The notes beneath the pieces were generated by a model that saw only the letters and a list, made by a program, of their open reading frames with translations, had not been told where the DNA came from and ran no database searches. DNA of 64,000 nucleotides from Colletes latitarsis (taxonomy: Eukaryota; Arthropoda; Insecta; Hymenoptera; Colletidae), in assembly GCF_051014445.1 (NCBI RefSeq), contig NC_135136.1:19052001-19116000 (forward strand), given 5' to 3'. Positions 21,067-35,300 of the stretch are shown here, piece by piece. How positions within the stretch are numbered: the first letter of the stretch is position 1; each line of letters begins with the position of its first letter. The position numbers were made by a program, and so were the translations under genes.

Positions 21067-24000
21067 CAATTAAACCTGGTCCCGATTAATATTTTAGGGG
21101 ATAACGCCGGTTATGTCTGGGTTATGTCTGGTATTTGCCCTCATCTGGCTCGTACTTTCGCATTTTTCGCATACATGAAGGCAAGATCCTGGCCTTTTTC
21201 TGGTTTGGATCACGTAGTAATGCGGTACCACACCGAAACAGTCAATTACACCTGGTAGCGATTAATATTTTAGAGGATAACGCCGGTTATGTCTCGGTTA
21301 GGTCAGGGATTTGCCCTCATCTGGCTCGTACTTTCGCATTTATCGCATACTTGTTGGCCAGATCCTGGCCTTTTTCTGGCTTGTATCACGTAGTAATTTG
21401 GTACCACACTGAAACAGTCAATCAAACCTGGTTCCGATTAATTTTTTAGAGGATAAAGCCGGTTATGGCTGGGTTAGGTCTGGGATTTGCCGTCATCTTG
21501 CTCGTGCTTTCGTATTTTTCGCATACTTGTTGGTCAGATCCTGGGTTTTTTCTGGTTTGGATCCCGTCGTAATGTGGTTCCACACCGAAGCAGTCAATTA
21601 AACCTGGTTGCGATTAATATTTTAGACGACAACGCCGGTTATGGCTCGGTTAGGTCAGGGATTTGCCCTCATCTGGCTCGTACTTTCGCATTTTTCGCAT
21701 ACTTGTTGGCCAGATCCTGGCCTTTTTCTGGTTTGGATCACGTAGTAATGCGGTACCACACCGAAACAGTCAATTAAACCTGGTAGCGATTAATATTTTA
21801 GAGGATAACGCCGGTTATGTCTCGGTTAGGTCTGGGATTTGCCCTCATCTGGCTCGTACTTTCGCATTTTTCGCATACTTGTTGGCCTGATCCTGGCGTT
21901 TTTCTGGTTTGGATCACGTAGTAATGCGGTACCACACCGGAACAGTCAATTAAACCTGGTTCCGATTAATATTTTAAAAGATAACGCTGGTTATAGCTGG
22001 GTTAGTTCTGGTATTTGCAATCGTCTGGCTCATACTTTCATAATTTTCGCATACTTGTTGGCCAGATCTTGGGTTTTTTGTGGTTGGATCCCGTCGTAAT
22101 GTGGTTCCACACCGAAGCAGTCAATTATACCTGGTTGCGATGAATATTTTGGAGGATAACCCTGGTTATGATTGGGTTAGTTCTGGTATTTGCAATCATC
22201 TGGCTCGTACTTTCGCATTTTTCGCATACTTGTTGGCAAGATCCTGAGCTTTTTTTGGTTTGGATCACGTAGTAATGTGGTACCACACTGAAACAGTCAA
22301 TTAAACCAGGTCCCGATTAATATTTTAGAGGATAACGCCGGTTATGTCTGGGTTATGTCTGGTATTTGCCCTCATCTGGCTCGTACTTTCGCATTTTTCG
22401 CATACATGTAGGCTAGATCCTGGCCTTTTTCTGGCTTGGACCACGTAGTAATGAGGTACCACACTGAAACAGTCGATAAAACCTGGTATCGATTAATATT
22501 TTAGAGGATAACGCTGGTTATGTCTGGGTTAGGTCTGGTATTTGCAACCATCTGGCTCATACTTTCGCGTTTTTCGCATACTTGTTGACCAGATCCTGGC
22601 CTTTTTCTGGCTAGGACCACGTAGTAATGTGGTACCACACTGAAACAGTCAATTAAACCTGGTAGCGATTAATATTTTAGAGGATAACGCCGGTTATGAC
22701 TCGGTTAGGTCTGGGATTTGCCCTCATCTGGCCCGTACTTTCGCATTTTTCGCATACTTGTTGGCCAGATCCTGGCGTTTTTCTGGTTTGGATCACGTAG
22801 TAATGCGGTACCACACCGGAACAGTCAATTAAACCTGGTTCCGATTAATATTTTAGAGGATAACGCCGGTTATGTCTGGGTTATGTCTGGTGTTTGCCCT
22901 CATCTGGCTCGTACTTTCGCATTTTTCGCATACATGTAGGCAAGATCCTGGCCTTTTTCTGGTTTGGATCACGTAGTAATGCGGTACCACACCGAAACAG
23001 TCAATTAAACCTGGTAGCGATTAATATTTTAGAGGATAACGCCGGTTATGTCTCGGTTAGGTCAGGGATTTGCCCTCATCTGGCTCGTACTTTCGCATTT
23101 ATCGCATACTTGTTGGCCAGATCCTGGCGTTTTTCTGGTTTGGATCACGTAGTAATGCGGTACCACACCGGAACAGTCAATTAAACCTGGTTCCGATTAA
23201 TATTTTAGAAGATAACGCTGGTTATATCTGGGTTAGTTCTGGTATTTGCAATCGTCTGGCTCATACTTTCGCAATTTTCGCGTACTTGGTGGCCAGATCT
23301 TGGGTTTTTTGTGGTTTGGATCCCGTCGTAATGTGGTTCCACACCGAAGCAGCCAATTATACCTGGTTGCGATGAATATTTTGGAGGATAACCCTGGTTA
23401 TGATTGGGTTAGTTCTGGTATTTGCAATCATCTGGCTCGTACTTTCGTTTTTTTCGCATACTTGTTGACCAGATCCTGGCCTTTTCCTGGCTTTGACCAC
23501 GTAGTAATGTGGTATCACACTGAAACAGTCAATTAAACCTGGTTGCGATTAATATTTTAGAGGATAACGTCGGTTATGTCTGGGTTAGGTCTGGTATGTG
23601 CCCTCATCTGTCTCGTACTTTCGCATTTTTCGCATACATATAGGCAAGATCCTGGACTTTTTCTGGTTTGGATCACGTAGTAATGCGGTACCACACCGAA
23701 ACAGTCAATTAAACCTGGTTGCGATTAATATTTTAGAGGATAACGACGGTTATCTCTCGGTTAGGTCTGGGATTTGTCCTCATCTGGCTCATACTTTCGC
23801 ATTTCTCGCTTACTTGTTGGCAAGATCCTCGGCTTTTTTTGGTTTGGATCACGTAGTAATGTGGTACCACACTGAAACAGTCAATTTAACCTGGTTCCGA
23901 TTAATATTTTAGAGGATAACGCCGGTTATGTCTCGGTTAGGTCAGGGATTTGCCCTCATCTGGCTCGTACTTTCGCATTTATCGCATACTTGTTGGCCAG

Positions 24001-24301
24001 ATCCTGGCCTTTTTCTGGCTTGTATCACGTAGTAATTTGGTACCACACTGAAACAGTCAATCAAACCTGGTTGCGATTAATATTTTAGAGGATAACGCCG
24101 GTTATGTCTGGGTTAGGTCTGGTATGTGCCCTCATCTGGCTCGTACTTTCGCATTTCTCGCTTACTTGTTGGCAAGATCCTCGGCTTTTTTTGGTTTGGA
24201 TCACGTAGTAATGTGGTACCACACTGAAACAGTCAATTAAACCTGGTTCCGATTAATATTTTAGAGGATAACGCCGGTTATGTCTGTGTTAGGTCTGGTA
24301 T

Positions 24302-26040
24302 TTGCCCTCATCTGGTTCGTACTTTCGCATTTTTCGAATACTTGTTGGCCAGATCCTGGCCTTTTTCTGGTTTGGGTCACGTAGTAATGCGGTACCACAC
24401 CGAAACAGTCAATTAAACCTGGTAGCGATTAATATTTTAGAGGATAACGCCGGTTATGTCTCGGGTAGGTCTGGGATTTGCCCTCATCTGGCCCGTACTT
24501 TCGCATTTTTCGCATACTTGTTGGCCAGATCCTGGCGTTTTTCTGGTTTGGATCACGTAGTAATGCGGTACCACACCGGAACAGTCAATTAAACCTGGTT
24601 CCGATTAATATTTTAGAAGATAACGCTGGTTATATCTGGGTTAGTTCCGGTATTTGCAATCGTCCGGCTCATACTTTCGCAATTTTCGCGTACTTGTTGG
24701 CCAGATCTTGGGTTTTTTGTGGTTTGGATCCCGTCGTAATGTGGTTCCACACCGAAGCAGTCAATTATACCTGGTTGCGATGAATATTTTGGAGGATAAC
24801 CCTGGTTATGATTGGGTTAGTTCTGGTATTTGCAATCATCTGGCTCGTTCTTTCGCATTTTTCGCATACTTGTTGGCAAGATCCTGAGCTTTTTTTGGTT
24901 TGGATCACGTAGTAATGTGGTACCACACTGAAACAGTCAATTAAACCAGGTCCCGATTAATATTTTAGAGGATAACGCCGGTTATGTCTGGGTTATGTCT
25001 GGTATTTGCCCTCATCTGGCTCGTACTTTCGCATTTTTCGCATACATGTAGGCTTGATCCTGGCCTTTTTCTGGTTTGGATCACGTAGTAATGCGGTACC
25101 ACACCGAAACAGTCAATTAAACCTGGTAGCGATTAATATTTTAGAGGATAACGCCGGTTATGTCTCGGTTAGGTCAGGGATTTGCCCTCATCTGGCTCGT
25201 ACTTTCGCATTTATCGCATACTTGTTGGCCAGATCCTGGCCTTTTTCTGACTTGTATCACGTAGTAATTTGGTACCACACTGAAACAGTCAATCAAACCT
25301 GGTTCCGATTAATTTTTTAGAGGATAACGCCGGTTATGGCTGGGTTAGGTCTGGGATTTGCCGTCATCTTGCTCGTGCTTTCATATTTTTCGCATACTTG
25401 TTGGTCAGGTCCTGGGTTTTTTCTGGTTTGGATCCCGTCGTAATGTGGTTCCACACCGAAGCAGTCAATTAAACCTGGTTGCGATTAATATTTTAGACGA
25501 CAACGCCGGTTATGGCTCGGTTAGGTCAGGGATTTGCCCTCATCTGGCTCGTACTTTCGCATTTTTCGCATACTTGTTGGCCAGATCCTGGCCTTTTTCT
25601 GGCTTGGACCACGTAGTAATGTGGTATCACACTGAAACAGTCAATTAAACCTGGCTCCGATTAATATTTTAGAGGATAACGCCGGTTATGGCTGGGTTAG
25701 GTCTGGTATTTGCCCTCATCTGGCTCGTACCTTCGCATTTTTCGCTTACTTGTTGGCCAGATCCTGGCCTTTTTCTGGCTTGGACCACGTAGTAATGAGG
25801 TACCACACTGAAACAGTCGATAAAACCTGGTATCGATTAATATTTTAGAGGATAACGCTGGTTATGTCTGGGTTAGGTCTGGTATTTGCAACCATCTGGC
25901 TCATGCTTTCGCGTTTTTCGCATACTTGTTGACCAGATCCTGGCCTTTTTCTGGCTAGGACCACGTAGTAATGTGGTACCACACTGAAACAGTCAATTAA
26001 ACCTGGTTGCGATTAATATTTTAGAGGACAACGCCGGTTA
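24302..26040 (+). repeat. Ten-monomer block repeated at 33,862-35,600 (offset 9,560)
   Basis: Ordered variants recur at a constant 9,560-bp offset: TCTCGGGTAGG, CATCTGGCCCG, the GATAACGCTGGTTATATC monomer, CATACATGTAGGCTTG, ATTTTTTAGAGG, GTCATCTTGCTCGTGC (ACCTT in the distant copy), AGACGACAACG and CTCGTACCTTCGC. The offset is 54 monomers plus 56 bp, so it contains the 56-bp remnant at 26,855. Copies separate near 26,040, where one has TTATCTCTCGG and the other TTATGTCACGG. Confidence 0.8.
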
Positions 26041-26854
26041 TCTCTCGGTTAGGTCTGGGATTTGTCCTCATCTGGCGCATACTTTCGCATTTCTCGCTTA
26101 CTTGTTGGCAAGATCCTCGGCTTTTTTTGGTTTGGGTCACGTAGTAATGTGGTACCACACTGAAACAGTCAATTAAACCTGGCTCCGATTAATATTTTAG
26201 AGGATAACGCTGGTTATGTCTGGGTTAGTTCTGGTATTTGCAATCATCTGGCTCGTACTTTCGCATTTATCGCATACTTGTTGGCCAGATCCTGGCGTTT
26301 TTCTGGTTTGGATCACGTAGTAATGCGGTACCACACCGGAACAGTCAATTAAACCTGGTTCCGATTAATATTTTAGAAGATAACGCTGGTTATATCTGGG
26401 TTAGTTCTGGTATTTGCAATCGTCTGGCTCATACTTTCGCAATTTTCGCGTACTTGTTGGCCAGATCTTGGGTTTTTTGTGGTTTGGATCCCGTCGTAAT
26501 GTGGTTCCACACCGAAGCAGCCAATTATACCTGGTTGCGATGAATATTTTGGAGGATGACGCTGGTTATGTTTGGGTTAGTTCTGGTATTTGCAATCATC
26601 TGGCTCGTACTTTCGCATTTTTCGCATACCTGTTGGCAAGATTCTGGGCTTTTTTTAGTTTGCATCACGTAGTAATGTGGTACCACACTGAAACAGTCAA
26701 TTAAACCTGGTTCCGATTAATATTTTAGAGGATAACGCCGGTTATGTCTGGGTTAGGTCTGGTATTTGCCCTCATCTGGTTCGTACTTTCGCATTTTTCG
26801 AATACTTGTTGGCCAGATCCTGGCCTTTTTCTGGTTTGGATCACGTAGTAATGC

Positions 26855-26910
26855 GGTACCACACCGAAACAGATCTTGGGTTTTTTGTGGTTTGGATCCC
26901 GTCGTAATGT
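26855..26910 (+). repeat. 56-bp truncated monomer: the only register break
   Basis: The unit starts GGTACCACACCGAAACAG and jumps directly to ATCTTGGGTTTTTTGTGG, reaching the next unit start (GGTTCC) at 26,911. A normal unit would be 176 bp, so 120 bp (or 120 plus whole monomers) are missing. The join is at CAG, 26,870-26,872, which both parents share (AAACAG and GGCCAG). Flanking landmarks confirm it: 26,766 to 27,174 is 408 bp, or two units plus 56. Confidence 0.93.
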
Positions 26911-27234
26911 GGTTCCACACCGAAGCAGTCAATTATACCTGGTTGCGATGAATATTTTGGAGGATAACCCTGGTCATGATTGGGTTAGTTCTGGTATTTG
27001 CAATCATCTGGCTCGTTCTTTCGCATTTTTCGCATACTTGTTGGCAAGATCCTGAGCTTTTTTTGGTTTGGATCACGTAGTAATGTGATACCACACTGAA
27101 ACAGTCAATTAAACCAGGTCCCGATTAATATTTTAGAGGATAACGCCGGTTATGTCTGGGTTATGTCTGGTATTTGCCCTCATCTGGCTCGTACTTTCGC
27201 ATTTATCGCATACTTGTTGGCCATATCCTGGCGT

Positions 27235-29323
27235 TTTTCTGGTTTGGATCACGTAGTAATGCGGTACCACACCGAAACAGTCAATTAAACCTGGTAGCGA
27301 TTAATATTTTAGAGGATAACGCCGGTTATGTCTCGGTTAGGTCAGGGATTTGCCCCCATCTGGCTCGTACTTTCGCATTTATCGCATACTTGTTGGCCAG
27401 ATCCTGGCCTTTTTCTGACTTGTATCACGTAGTAATTTGGTACCACACTGAAACAGTCAATCAAACCTGGTTCCGATTAATTTTTTAGAGGATAACGCCG
27501 GTTATGGCTGGGTTAGGTCTGGGATTTGCCGTCATCTTGCTCGTGCTTTCATATTTTTCGCATACTTGTTGGTCAGGTCCTGGGTTTTTTCTGGTTTGGA
27601 TCCCGTCGTAATGTGGTTCCACACCGAAGCAGTCAATTAAACCTGGTTGCGATTAATATTTTAGACGACAACGCCGGTTATGGCTCGGTTAGGTCAGGGA
27701 TTTGCCCTCATCTGGCTCGTACTTTCGCATTTTTCGCATACTTGTTGGCCAGATCCTGGCCTTTTTCTGGCTTGGACCACGTAGTAATGTGGTATCACAC
27801 TGAAACAGTCAATTAAACCTGGCTCCGATTAATATTTTAGAGGATAACGCCGGTTATGGCTGGGTTAGGTCTGGTATTTGCCCTCATCTGGCTCGTACCT
27901 TCGCATTTTTCGCTTACTTGTTGGCCAGATCCTGGCCTTTTTCTGGCTTGGACCACGTAGTAATGAGGTACCACACTGAAACAGTCGATAAAACCTGGTA
28001 TCGATTAATATTTTAGAGGATAACGCTGGTTATGTCTGGGTTAGGTCTGGTATTTGCAACCATCTGGCTCATACTTTCGCAATTTTCGCGTACTTGTTGG
28101 CCAGATCTTGGGTTTTTTGTGGTTTGGATCCCGTCGTAATGTGGTTCCACACCGAAGCAGCCAATTATACCTGGTTGCGATGAATATTTTGGAGGATAAC
28201 CCTGGTTATGATTGGGCTAGTTCTGGTATTTGCAATCATCTGGCTCGTACTTTCGTTTTTTTCGCATTCTTGTTGACCAGATCCTGGCCTTTTCCTGGCT
28301 TTGACCACGTAGTAATGTGGTATCACACTGAAACAGTCAATAAAACCTGGTTGCGATTAATATTTTAGAGGATAACGCCGGTTATGTCTGGGTTAGGTCT
28401 GGTATGTGCCCTCATCTGTCTCGTACTTTCGCATTTTTCGCATACATATAGGCAAGATCCTGGCCTTTTTCTGGTTTGGATCACGTAGTAATGCGGTACC
28501 ACACCGAAACAGTCAATTAAACCTGGTTGCGATTAATATTTTAGAGGATAACGCCGGTTATCACTCGGTTAGGTCTGGGATTTGTCCTCATCTGGCTCAT
28601 ACTTTCGCATTTCTCGCTTACTTGTTGGCAAGATCCTCGGCTTTTTTTGGTTTGGATCACGTAGTAATGTGGTACCACACTGAAACAGTCAATTTAACCT
28701 GGTTCCGATTAATATTTTAGAGGATAACGCCGGTTATGTCTCGGTTAGGTCAGGGATTTGCCCTCATCTGGCTCGTACTTTCGCATTTATCGCATACTTG
28801 TTGGCCAGATCCTGGCCTTTTTCTGGCTTGTATCACGTAGTAATTTGGTACCACACTGAAACAGTCAATTAAACCTGGTTCCGATTAATATTTTAGAGGA
28901 TAACGCCGGTTATGTCTGTGTTAGGTCTGGTATTTGCCCTCATCTGGTTCGTACTTTCGCATTTTTCGCATACTTGTTGGCCAGATCCTGGCCTTTTTCT
29001 GGTTTGGATCACGTAGTAATGCGGTACCACACCGAAACAGTCAATTAAACCTGGTAGCGATTAATATTTTAGAGGATAACGCCGGTTATGACTCGGTTAG
29101 GTCTGGGATTTGCCCTCATCTGGCCCGTACTTTCGCATTTTTCGCATACTTGTTGGCCAGATCCTGGCGTTTTTCTGGTTTGGATCACGTAGTAATGCGG
29201 TACCACACCGGAACAGTCAATTAAACCTGCTTCCGATTAATATTTTAGAGGATAACGCCGGTTATGTCTGGGTTATATCTGGTGTTTGCCCTCATCTGGC
29301 TCGTACTTTCGCATTTTTCGCAT
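27235..29323 (+). repeat. Block repeated at 30,051-32,139 (offset 2,816, 16 monomers)
   Basis: Markers such as TTTTTTAGAGG, CTCGTGCTTTCATATTT with GTTGGTCAGGTCC, AGACGACAACG, CATACATATAGGC, TCTCGCTTACTTG and CATCTGGCCCG recur 2,816 bp downstream in order. The match is broken around 28,060-28,340, where one copy has the CGCAATTTTCGCG type and the other CGCGTTTTTCGC. It ends where one copy has CATACCTGTTGG and the other CATACATGTAGG. Confidence 0.75.
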
Positions 29324-29989
29324 ACCTGTTGGCAAGATTCTGGGCTTTTAATAGTTTGGATCACGTAGTAATGTGGTACCACACTGAAACAGTCAATTAA
29401 ACCTGGTTCCGATTAACATTTTAGAGGATAACGCCGGTTATGTCTGGGTTAGGTCTGGTATTTGCCCTCATCTGGTTCGTACTTTCGCATTTTTCGAATA
29501 CTTGTTGGCCAGATCCTGGCCTTTTTCTGGTTTGGATCACGTAGTAATGCGGTACCACACCGAAACAGTCAATTAAACCTGGTAGCGATTAATATTTTAG
29601 AGGATAACGCCGGTTATGTCTCGGGTAGGTCTGGGATTTGCCCTCATCTGGCCCGTACTTTCGCATTTTTCGCATACTTGTTGGCCAGATCCTGGCGTTT
29701 TTCTGGTTTGGATCACGTAGTAATGCGGTACCACACCGGAACAGTCAATTAAACCTGGTTCCGATTAATATTTTAGAAGATAACGCTGGTTATATCTGGG
29801 TTAGTTCCGGTATTTGCAATCGTCCGGCTCATACTTTCGCAATTTTCGCGTACTTGTTGGCCAGATCTTGGGTTTTTTGTGGTTTGGATCCCGTCGTAAT
29901 GTGGTTCCACACCGAAGCAGTCAATTATACCTGGTTGCGATGAATATTTTAGAGGATAACGCCGGTTATGTCTCGGTTAGGTCAGGGAT

Positions 29990-32336
29990 TTGCCCTCATC
30001 TGGCTCGTACTTTCGCATTTATCGCATACATGTAGGCTTGATCCTGGCCTTTTTCTGGTTTGGATCACGTAGTAATGCGGTACCACACCGAAACAGTCAA
30101 TTAAACCTGGTAGCGATTAATATTTTAGAGGATAACGCCGGTTATGTCTCGGTTAGGTCAGGGATTTGCCCTCATCTGGCTCGTACTTTCGCATTTATCG
30201 CATACTTGTTGGCCAGATCCTGGCCTTTTTCTGACTTGTATCACGTAGTAATTTGGTACCACACTGAAACAGTCAATCAAACCTGGTTCCGATTAATTTT
30301 TTAGAGGATAACGCCGGTTATGGCTGGGTTAGGTCTGGGATTTGCCGTCATCTTGCTCGTGCTTTCATATTTTTCGCATACTTGATGGTCAGGTCCTGGG
30401 TTTTTTCTGGTTTGGATCCCGTCGTAATGTGGTTCCACACCGAAGCAGTCAATTAAACCTGGTTGCGATTAATATTTTAGACGACAACGCCGGTTATGGC
30501 TCGGTTAGGTCAGGGATTTGCCCTCATCTGGCTCGTACTTTCGCATTTTTCGCATACTTGTTGGCCAGATCCTGGCCTTTTTCTGGCTTGGACCACGTAG
30601 TAATGTGGCATCACACTGAAACAGTCAATTAAACCTGGCTCCGATTAATATTTTAGAGGATAACGCCGGTTATGGCTGGGTTAGGTCTGGTATTTGCCCT
30701 CATCTGGCTCGTACCTTCGCATTTTTCGCTTACTTGTTGGCCAGATCCTGGCCTTTTTCTGGCTTGGACCACGTAGTAATGAGGTACCACACTGAAACAG
30801 TCGATAAAACCTGGTATCGATTAATATTTTAGAGGATAACGCTGGTTATGTCTGGGTTAGGTCTGGTATTTGCAACCATCTGGCTCATACTTTCGCGTTT
30901 TTCGCATACTTGTTGACCAGATCCTGGCCTTTTTCTGGCTAGGACCACGTAGTAATGTGGTACCACACTGAAACAGTCAATTAAACCTGGTTGCGATTAA
31001 TATTTTAGAGGACAACGCCGTTTATGTCACGGGTAGATCTGGGATTTGCCGTCATCTGGCTCGTATTTTCGCATTTTTCGCATACTTGTTGACCAGATCC
31101 TGGCCTTTTCCTGGCTTTGACCACGTAGTAATGTGGTATCACACTGAAACAGTCAATTAAACCTGGTTGCGATTAATATTTTAGAGGATAACGCCGGTTA
31201 TGTCTGGGTTAGGTCTGGTATGTGCCCTCATCTGGCTCGTACTTTCGCATTTTTCGCATACATATAGGCAAGATCCTGGCCTTTTTCTGGTTTGGATCAC
31301 GTAGTAATGCGGTACCACACCGAAACAGTCAATTAAACCTGGTTGCGATTAATATTTTAGAGGATAACGCCGGTTATCTCTCGGTTAGGACTGGGATTTG
31401 TCCTCATCTGGCGCATACTTTCGCATTTCTCGCTTACTTGTTGGCAAGATCCTCGGCTTTTTTTGGTTTGGGTCGCGTAGTAATGTGGTACCACACTGAA
31501 ACAGTCAATTAAACCTGGCTCCGATTAATATTTTAGAGGATAACGCTGGTTATGTCTGGGTTAGTTCTGGTATTTGCAATCATCTGGCTCGTACTTTCGC
31601 ATTTTTCGCATACTTGTTGGCAAGATTCTGGGCTTTTTTTAGTTTGGATCACGTAGTAATGTGGTACCACACTGAAACAGTCAATTAAACCTGGTTCCGA
31701 TTAATATTTTAGAGGATAACGCCGGTTATGTCTGGGTTAAGTCTGGTATTTGCCCTCATCTGGTTCGTACTTTCGCATTTTTCGCATACTTGTTGGCCAG
31801 ATCCTGGCCTTTTTCTGGTTTGTATCACGTAGTAATGCGGTACCACACCGAAACAGTCAATTAAACCTGGTAGCGATTAATATTTTAGAGGATAACGCCG
31901 GTTATGACTCGGTTAGGTCTGGGATTTGCCCTCATCTGGCCCGTACTTTCGCATTTTTCGCATACTTGTTGGCCAGATCCTGGCGTTTTTCTGGTTTGGA
32001 TCACGTAGTAATGCGGTACCACACCGGAACAGTCAATTAAACCTGCTTCCGATTAATATTTTAGAGGATAACGCCGGTTATGTCTGGGTTATGTCTGGTG
32101 TTTGCCCTCATCTGGCTCGTACTTTCGCATTTTTCGCATACATGTAGGCAAGATCCTGGCCTTTTTCTGATTTGGATCACGTAGTAATGCGGTACCACAC
32201 CGTAACAGTCAATTAAACCTGGTAGCGATTAATATTTTAGAGGATAACGCCGGTTATGTCTCGGTTAGGTCAGGGATTTGCCCTCATCTGGCTCGTACTT
32301 TCGCATTTATCGCATACTTGTTGGCCAGATCCTGGC
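29990..32336 (+). repeat. Block repeated at 34,566-36,912 (offset 4,576, 26 monomers)
   Basis: About thirteen monomers match in order at 4,576 bp, including CATACATGTAGGCTTG, ATTTTTTAGAGG, AGACGACAACG, CTCGTACCTTCGC, TCACGGGTAGATC, CATACATATAGGC, TCTCGCTTACTTG and CATCTGGCCCG. Segments of the same B region also recur at 25 monomers (28,054 and 32,454; 29,462 and 33,862). Overlapping block lengths show repeated rounds of exchange, not one fixed higher-order unit. Confidence 0.78.
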
Positions 32337-35300
32337 GTTTTTCTGGTTTGGATCACGTAGTAATGCGGTACCACACCGGAACAGTCAATTAAACCTGGTT
32401 CCGATTAATATTTTAGAAGATAACGCTGGTTATATCTGGGTTAGTTCTGGTATTTGCAATCGTCTGGCTCATACTTTCGCAATTTTCGCGTACTTGTTGG
32501 CCAGATCTTGGGTTTTTTGTGGTTTGGATCCCGTCGTAATGTGGTTCCACACCGAAGCAGCCAATTATACTTGGTTGCGATGAATATTTTGGAGGATAAC
32601 CCTGGTTATGATTGGGTTAGTTCTGGTATTTGCAATCATCTGGCTCGTACTTTCGTTTTTTTCGCATACTTGTTGACCAGATCCTGGCCTTTTCCTGGCT
32701 TTGACCACGTAGTAATGTGGTATCACACTGAAACAGTCAATTAAACCTGGTTGCGATTAATATTTTAGAGGATAACGTCGGTTATGTCTGGGTTAGGTCT
32801 GGTATGTGCCCTCATCTGTCTCGTACTTTCGCATTTTTCGCATACATATAGGCAAGATCCTGGCCTTTTTCTGGTTTGGATCACGTAGTAATGCGGTACC
32901 ACACCGAAACAGTCAATTAAACCTGGTTGCGATTAATATTTTAGAGGATAACGCCGGTTATCTCTCGGTTAGGTCTGGGATTTGTCCTCATCTGGCTCAT
33001 ACTTTCGCATTTCTCGCTTACTTGTTGGCAAGATCCTCGGCTTTTTTTGGTTTGGATCACGTAGTAATGTGGTACCACACTGAAACAGTCAATTTAACCT
33101 GGTTCCGATTAATATTTTAGAGGATAACGCCGGTTATGTCTCGGTTAGGTCAGGGATTTGCCCTCATCTGGCTCGTACTTTCGCATTTATCGCATACTTG
33201 TTGGCCAGATCCTGGCCTTTTTCTGGCTTGTATCACGTAGTAATTTGGTACCACACTGAAACAGTCAATCAAACCTGGTTGCGATTAATATTTTAGAGGA
33301 TAACGCCGGTTATGTCTGGGTTAGGTCTGGTATGTGCCCTCATCTGGCTCGTACTTTCGCATTTCTCGCTTACTTGTTGGCAAGATCCTCGGCTTTTTTT
33401 GGTTTGGATCACGTAGTAATGTGGTACCACACTGAAACAGTCAATTAAACCTGGTTCCGATTAATATTTTAGAGGATAACGCTGGTTATGTCTGGGTTAG
33501 TTCTGGTATTTGCAATCATCTGGCTCATACTTTTGCAATTTTCGCGTACTTGTTGGCCAGATCTTGGGTTTTTTGTGGTTTGGATCCCGTCGTAATCTGG
33601 TTCCACACCGAAGCAGTCAATCGAACCTGGTTCGGATGAATATTTTGGAGGATGACGCTGGTTATGTTTGGGTTAGTTCTGGTATTTGCAATCATCTGGC
33701 TCGTACTTTCGCATTTTTCGCATACCTGTTGGCAAGATTCTGGGCTTTTTTTAGTTTGGATCACGTAGTAATGTGGTACCACACTGAAACAGTCAATTAA
33801 ACCTGGTTCCGATTAATATTTTAGAGGATAACGCCGGTTATGTCTGGGTTAGGTCTGGTATTTGCCCTCATCTGGTTCGTACTTTCGCATTTTTCGAATA
33901 CTTGTTGGCCAGATCCTGGCCTTTTTCTGGTTTGGATCACGTAGTAATGCGGTACCACACCGAAACAGTCAATTAAACCTGGTAGCGATTAATATTTTAG
34001 AGGATAACGCCGGTTATGTCTCGGGTAGGTCTGGGATTTGCCCTCATCTGGCCCGTACTTTCGCATTTTTCGCATACTTGTTGGCCAGATCCTGGCCTTT
34101 TTCTGGTTTGGATCACGTAGTAATGCGGTACCACACCGGAACAGTCAATTAAACCTGGTTCCGATTAATATTTTAGAAGATAACGCTGGTTATATCTGGG
34201 TTAGTTCCGGTATTTGCAATCGTCTGGCTCATACTTTCGCAATTTTCGCGTACTTGTTGGCCAGATCTTGGGTTTTTTGTGGTTTGGATCCCGTCGTAAT
34301 GTGGTTCCACACCGAAGCAGTCAATTATACCTGGTTGCGATGAATATTTTGGAGGATAACCCTGGTTATGATTGGGTTAGTTCTGGTATTTGCAATCATC
34401 TGGCTCGTTCTTTCGCATTTTTCGCATACTTGTTGGCAAGATCCTGAGCTTTTTTTGGTTTGGATCACGTAGTAATGTGGTACCACACTGAAACAGTCAA
34501 TTAAACCAGGTCCCGATTAATATTTTAGAGGATAACGCCGGTTATGTCTGGGTTATGTCTGGTATTTGCCCTCATCTGGCTCGTACTTTCGCATTTTTCG
34601 CATACATGTAGGCTTGATCCTGGCCTTTTTCTGGTTTGGATCACGTAGTAATGCGGTACCACACCGAAACAGTCAATTAAACCTGGTAGCGATTAATATT
34701 TTAGAGGATAACGCCGGTTATGTCTCGGTTAGGTCAGGGATTTGCCCTCATCTGGCTCGTACTTTCGCATTTATCGCATACTTGTTGGCCAGATCCTGGC
34801 CTTTTTCTGACTTGTATCACGTAGTAATTTGGTACCACACTGAAACAGTCAATCAAACCTGGTTCCGATTAATTTTTTAGAGGATAACGCCGGTTATGGC
34901 TGGGTTAGGTCTGGGATTTGCCGTCACCTTGCTCGTGCTTTCATATTTTTCGCATACTTGTTGGTCAGGTCCTGGGTTTTTTCTGGTTTGGATCCCGTCG
35001 TAATGTGGTTCCACACCGAAGCAGTCAATTAAACCTGGTTGCGATTAACATTTTAGACGACAACGCCGGTTATGGCTCGGTTAGGTCAGGGATTTGCCCT
35101 CATCTGGCTCGTACTTTCGCATTTTTCGCATACTTGTTGGCCAGATCCTGGCCTTTTTCTGGCTTGGACCACGTAGTAATGTGGTATCACACTGAAACAG
35201 TCAATTAAACCTGGCTCCGATTAATATTTTAGAGGATAACGCCGGTTATGGCTGGGTTAGGTCTGGTATTTGCCCTCATCTGGCTCGTACCTTCGCATTT

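Noticed and set aside
26855..26910. A transposon insertion or excision scar at the register break.
   Set aside because: No foreign bases, terminal inverted repeats or target duplication are present; both sides are ordinary satellite joined at CAG.
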